This document shows positions 12,964 through 15,783 of a DNA stretch of 15,783 nt, one piece after another (the first letter of the stretch is position 1; each line of letters opens with the position of its first letter). Below the pieces are notes generated by a model. The model was not told the origin of the DNA. It made no database searches and saw only the letters and a program-made list of their open reading frames with translations. The stretch comes from Mycoplasma sp. CAG:611 (GTDB taxonomy: Bacteria > Bacillota_I > Bacilli_A > RF39 > UBA660), in the NCBI GenBank assembly GCA_000434175.1, contig HF999801.1, positions 54,496-70,278 on the forward strand. The letters are read 5' to 3'. Position numbers and translations under genes: made by a program.

Positions 12964-14433
12964 ATGGAAGAAAAGGAAAAAAAGAAAAGTAATAAAACTT
13001 CTAAAACTAATAAAGAAAAGCAAGTTAAAAAAAGTGTTAATAAATCTAAAAATAATGAAAAGATAAATAAAGAAAAAAGTAAAGAACAAGTAAAAGCTAA
13101 TAAAAAAAAGGAAGTTTCTTTAGTAGAAGAACAAAAGGTTAAAAAAATATTAGTTAAGGAAGAAGATAAGAAAAAATTAGAAGAAAAAAATGAAGTGGTA
13201 AAAACAAAAAATATTTTTAAAAGGTTATTAAATAAATTAAATCCTGAAGAAAATAAGTTTAATTTTCTTGAAATAATCTTATTAATGTTTATGGCTTTTG
13301 TTGTGGGTGTATTTGCTAGTCAGGCAATATCATTAAAAATTCCTATTTTAAATAATACTACTGTTATTGAAGATACAAGTGAACTTACAAGAGTATATAA
13401 TTTAATTATTAATAAATATTATGGAGAAGTTGATAAAAAAGGACTTACATCAGCGGCGATTAAAGGAATGATGAATTATTTATCTGATGATTATTCAATG
13501 TATTTTACAGAGGATGAGAAAAATGATTTTAATGAAAGATTAAATGGTGTGTATACAGGTCTTGGGGTTGAAATAACAAATGATGCTTCTAATAACGCAA
13601 TGATAGTAACTGTGTTTGATAATTCAAGTGCTAAAGATGCCAATTTAAAACCAGGTGATATTATTGCTAAGATAAATGGGGAAGATGTTTTAGGTCTAGG
13701 CAAAGAAGAAGTGGTTAAAAAAATAAAGGGTAAAAGTAATTATTCATTTAATATGAGTGTTTTAAGGGATAATAATTTAATTGATGTTAAAGTTGTTACT
13801 AAGTCTATTACATTATCAAGTGTTACTTCTTCCGTTATTGAAAAAGATAATGAGAAAATAGGATATATTTATATTTCTATCTTTGCTCTTAATACATATG
13901 ATCAATTTAAGGAACAATTAGAAGAATTAGAGAAAATGAAAATAACTTCTCTTATAATAGATGTTAGAAGTAATACAGGAGGACATTTAACTTCTGTTAC
14001 TAGTATTCTTGATTTGTTTTTAAATAAAACAGATGTATTGTATCAAATAAAATCAAAAGATAAGATAAAAAAGGTATATGGAACAGAAACTTCAACTAGA
14101 AAATATCCTATTGTTGTTTTAACTAATGAATTATCAGCATCAGCTTCTGAAATATTAGCATCAGCTTTAAAGGAAGCATATGGTGCTAAAACAGTGGGAA
14201 TTAAGACATTTGGTAAAGGAACAATGCAAAATATGTTAGATTTAGAAAATGGTGGTATGATTAAAGTAACTACTGAAGAATGGTTAACATCAAAAGGAAA
14301 TAAAATAAATAAAGAAGGTGTTCCTGTAGATTATGAAGTTAAGTTGGATGAAAAGTATGCTAGTAATCCTTCTGAAGAAACAGATAACCAATTACAAAAA
14401 GCAATTGAAGTTTTAACTAAGGCAAATAACTAA
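12964..14433 (+). CDS. S41 family carboxy-terminal processing protease (CtpA/CtpB-like)
   Basis: This is a membrane-anchored serine protease with a Ser-Lys dyad that cleaves protein C-termini outside the membrane. B. subtilis CtpB acts on SpoIVFA to trigger SigK activation. The product is 489 residues. Residues 1-95 are an unusual Lys/Glu/Asn-rich, probably disordered cytoplasmic tail. A transmembrane helix follows (about 103-124). The PDZ domain (about 195-275) has GLGVEI and LKPGDIIAKINGEDV. The S41 core has DVRSNTGGHL and SASASEILASAL. Ser393 (middle Ser) and Lys418 (in TFGKG) are 25 residues apart, as in CtpB. No C-terminal peptidoglycan-binding domain follows, unlike Bacillus CtpA/CtpB. 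GGAGGG (12950-12955) is 8 nt before the ATG. A TATAAT at 12924 has no good -35. Housekeeping and sporulation roles are both possible. Confidence 0.92.
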   Translation: MEEKEKKKSNKTSKTNKEKQVKKSVNKSKNNEKINKEKSKEQVKANKKKEVSLVEEQKVKKILVKEEDKKKLEEKNEVVKTKNIFKRLLNKLNPEENKFNFLEIILLMFMAFVVGVFASQAISLKIPILNNTTVIEDTSELTRVYNLIINKYYGEVDKKGLTSAAIKGMMNYLSDDYSMYFTEDEKNDFNERLNGVYTGLGVEITNDASNNAMIVTVFDNSSAKDANLKPGDIIAKINGEDVLGLGKEEVVKKIKGKSNYSFNMSVLRDNNLIDVKVVTKSITLSSVTSSVIEKDNEKIGYIYISIFALNTYDQFKEQLEELEKMKITSLIIDVRSNTGGHLTSVTSILDLFLNKTDVLYQIKSKDKIKKVYGTETSTRKYPIVVLTNELSASASEILASALKEAYGAKTVGIKTFGKGTMQNMLDLENGGMIKVTTEEWLTSKGNKINKEGVPVDYEVKLDEKYASNPSEETDNQLQKAIEVLTKANN

Positions 14434-14448
14434 TATTTGTCTTTTTTT
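14421..14448 (+). terminator. Intrinsic terminator of the S41 protease gene
   Basis: GGCAAATA (14421-14428) and TATTTGTC (14434-14441) form an 8-bp stem with one G-U pair; the TAA stop is in the 5-nt loop. Seven T follow (14442-14448), then CTTTTT. Confidence 0.8.
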
Positions 14449-14465
14449 CTTTTTCATATTATAAT
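14437..14465 (+). promoter_or_regulatory. Candidate SigA promoter of the DUF402 gene
   Basis: TTGTCT (14437-14442) and consensus TATAAT (14460-14465) with a 17-bp spacer. The -35 lies in the right arm and T run of the preceding terminator. Confidence 0.55.
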
Positions 14466-14485
14466 AATGTTAGGAAGTGAAAAGT

Positions 14486-15028
14486 ATGGAAAATTTAAAG
14501 AAAGGGGAAATACTTAATATTCATAGTTATAAACATAATGGAAAAATACACAGAAGTTGGGATGAAGCTTTGTTTATTGAAGAAAATAATGGATATGCTG
14601 TTTTTGGTAACTATAAAACTTTGGTAACAGAAGCAGATGGTAGGGTATGGAAAACAAAAGAACCGGCGATTATGTATTTTTCAAAAGATAATTGGTTTAA
14701 TATAATAGGTCAATTAAAAGATAATGGTATTTATTATTATTGTAATATTGCATCGCCTTATGTAATTGAAGATAGAACAATTAAATATATTGATTATGAT
14801 TTAGATTTAAGAGTGTTTCCTGATGGTTCGTTTAAAGTTTTAGATAGAGGAGAATATAGCTATCATAAACGAATTATGAATTATTCAAAAGATATTGATA
14901 ATATTTTAAAAGATGAGCTAACTATATTAATTAATAAAGTTAGAAATAAGGAATTTCCTTTTAATAGTGATATGATAAAAAAATATTATTTGGAATATAA
15001 GAAATTACAAAAAGTTTCAAATAAATAG
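14486..15028 (+). CDS. ntdP: Nucleoside tri-/diphosphatase of the DUF402 family
   Basis: The family (B. subtilis YgaC, S. aureus Ntdp) hydrolyses nucleoside tri- and diphosphates in a metal-dependent way. The product is 180 residues, cytoplasmic, the usual length. Family marks are IHSYKHNGKIHRSWDEA near the N-terminus, TEADGRVWKTKEPAIMYF in the middle, then WFNIIGQLKDNGIYYYCN and the acidic KYIDYDLDLRVFPDG motif expected to hold the metal. The C-terminus is helical. I chose ATG 14486: AGGAAGTG (14472-14479) is 6 nt upstream. An in-frame GTG at 14477 lies inside that Shine-Dalgarno sequence. It is monocistronic, between the S41 unit and the rRNA operon promoters. Similarity to YgaC is clear by eye; the exact substrate in this organism is inference. 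Confidence 0.9.
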   Translation: MENLKKGEILNIHSYKHNGKIHRSWDEALFIEENNGYAVFGNYKTLVTEADGRVWKTKEPAIMYFSKDNWFNIIGQLKDNGIYYYCNIASPYVIEDRTIKYIDYDLDLRVFPDGSFKVLDRGEYSYHKRIMNYSKDIDNILKDELTILINKVRNKEFPFNSDMIKKYYLEYKKLQKVSNK

Positions 15029-15063
15029 TAATACTAAATAAAAGGTGGAATACAATAGTATAG

Positions 15064-15092
15064 AAACAAATAGTTTTTGCTATTGTTTTTTT
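15064..15092 (+). terminator. Intrinsic terminator of the DUF402 gene
   Basis: AAACAAATAG (15064-15073) pairs with CTATTGTTT (15080-15088) with one bulged A and a 6-nt loop, followed by a T run to 15092. An alternative longer-range stem ACAATAG (15052-15058) with CTATTGT (15080-15086) is also possible. Confidence 0.75.
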
Positions 15093-15131
15093 AGTAAAAA
15101 TTAATTTTTTTTAAAAAAGTTAATTTTTATG

Positions 15132-15160
15132 TTGACTTTAATTTTTATAGGTGTTATATT
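15132..15160 (+). promoter_or_regulatory. rRNA operon promoter P1
   Basis: TTGACT (15132-15137), a 17-bp spacer and an extended -10 TGTTATATT (-10 at 15155-15160). It is preceded by a long A/T-tract region like an UP element and followed by the start region TCGTCCAAACAAAAA. Confidence 0.82.
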
Positions 15161-15217
15161 ATAAATCGTCCAAACAAAAAGCGTTAAAAAATATGTCGAA
15201 AAAAAGTTAAAAAAGTG

Positions 15218-15247
15218 TTGACATTGTATATGTCAAAGTGGTATATT
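15218..15247 (+). promoter_or_regulatory. rRNA operon promoter P2
   Basis: TTGACA (15218-15223), an 18-bp spacer and an extended -10 TGGTATATT (-10 at 15242-15247). The -35 is part of a palindrome, TTGACAT-N5-ATGTCAA (15218-15236). The downstream GCGTCGAACAAAAAA resembles the region after P1. Confidence 0.85.
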
Positions 15248-15311
15248 AAATAGCGTCGAACAAAAAAGAAATTGTTTAAAAAAAACTTTTTAAAAAATAT
15301 TAAAAAAAGTG

Positions 15312-15340
15312 TTGACATTTCAATTTTAGTTTGGTATATT
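15312..15340 (+). promoter_or_regulatory. rRNA operon promoter P3
   Basis: TTGACA (15312-15317), a 17-bp spacer and an extended -10 TGGTATATT (-10 at 15335-15340). The A-tract-to--35 block is identical over 18 bp to that of the tRNA-Ala promoter. It is nearest to the 16S gene, about 120 bp upstream. Confidence 0.9.
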
Positions 15341-15373
15341 AATTAAGCAACTTGAGAAAAACAAGAAGAGAAA

Positions 15374-15388
15374 TGATCTTTGAAAACT
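15374..15388 (+). promoter_or_regulatory. rrn leader boxA antitermination element
   Basis: TGATCTTTGAAAACT matches the Gram-positive rrn boxA (TGYTCTTTGAAAACT) at all but one position. It is preceded by a small boxB-like hairpin, CTTG (15351-15354) with CAAG (15362-15365). BoxA recruits NusB/NusE to prevent premature termination in rRNA operons. Confidence 0.8.
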
Positions 15389-15460
15389 GAGCAAAACGTC
15401 AATTTATTGATTTATTTGATAGCTAGGAAAATTAATTTAAAATCAAACTTAAAAATATAT

Positions 15461-15783
<323 letters not shown>

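Noticed and set aside
14477..14485. GTG start for the DUF402 gene
   Set aside because: The GTG is part of the Shine-Dalgarno sequence that serves ATG 14486.
15041..15048. Orphan Shine-Dalgarno-like AAAGGTGG after the DUF402 gene
   Set aside because: No ATG, GTG or TTG follows at usable distance and the sequence runs into the terminator; no gene remnant could be recognised.

Overview
The window is AT-rich chromosomal DNA of a low-GC, Gram-positive, probably endospore-forming member of the Bacilli. Four things point there: (i) a str-operon tail (rpsG-fusA-tuf) and a partial 16S rRNA gene of Firmicutes type; (ii) Bacillus-type gene pairs (cdaA-cdaR, rpsP-khpA, miaB close to cotE); (iii) strong Shine-Dalgarno sites (AAGGAGG, GAGGTG) and SigA promoters with 17-bp spacers; (iv) a clear orthologue of the outer spore-coat morphogen CotE. 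TGA is used as a stop (95-aa gene at 3651) and TGG encodes Trp, so the genetic code is standard rather than the mycoplasma code. The AT content and the 16S 5' region suggest an uncultured gut-type lineage near RF39/Erysipelotrichia. That placement is inference, not proof.

Layout. 1-3626: end of rpsG, then fusA and tuf with a terminator. 3651-4901: accessory patch with an unrecognised 95-aa gene, a 96-bp element bounded by 16-bp perfect inverted repeats, and an ankyrin-repeat-like gene behind a strong promoter bracketed by a dyad operator. 4965-7627: miaB, a DUF308 membrane protein and cotE, each with its own promoter and terminator; the cotE promoter fits the mother-cell sigma factor SigE. 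7718-8534: rpsP-khpA, then a tRNA-Ala(UGC) gene instead of the usual rimM-trmD-rplS. 8612-10916: the cyclic-di-AMP synthase gene cdaA, translationally overlapping its regulator gene cdaR, ending in a bidirectional terminator shared with a convergent DUF378 gene. 10920-12850: DUF378 (minus strand) diverging from a YdcC/LolA-like lipoprotein across a perfectly symmetric palindromic promoter region, then a membrane-anchored, apparently degenerate thioredoxin-fold protein. 12964-15028: an S41 carboxy-terminal processing protease and a DUF402 nucleotide phosphatase. 15093-15783: three tandem rRNA promoters, an rrn leader with boxA, and the first ~320 nt of 16S rRNA.

How the parts relate. Most genes are translation or tRNA-modification functions (S7, EF-G, EF-Tu, S16, MiaB, tRNA-Ala, 16S) or envelope and nucleotide-signalling functions (CdaA/CdaR, CtpB-like protease, lipoprotein, DUF308). 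CotE is direct evidence for sporulation; the lipoprotein and the S41 protease belong to families with sporulation members. Transcription units are short: nearly every gene ends in an intrinsic terminator whose stem often contains the stop codon, and the next promoter's -35 often lies in that terminator. No CRISPR array, transposase or phage gene was seen. The least explained parts are the 3651-4901 patch, the 11118-11229 divergent control region and the 12350 protein.
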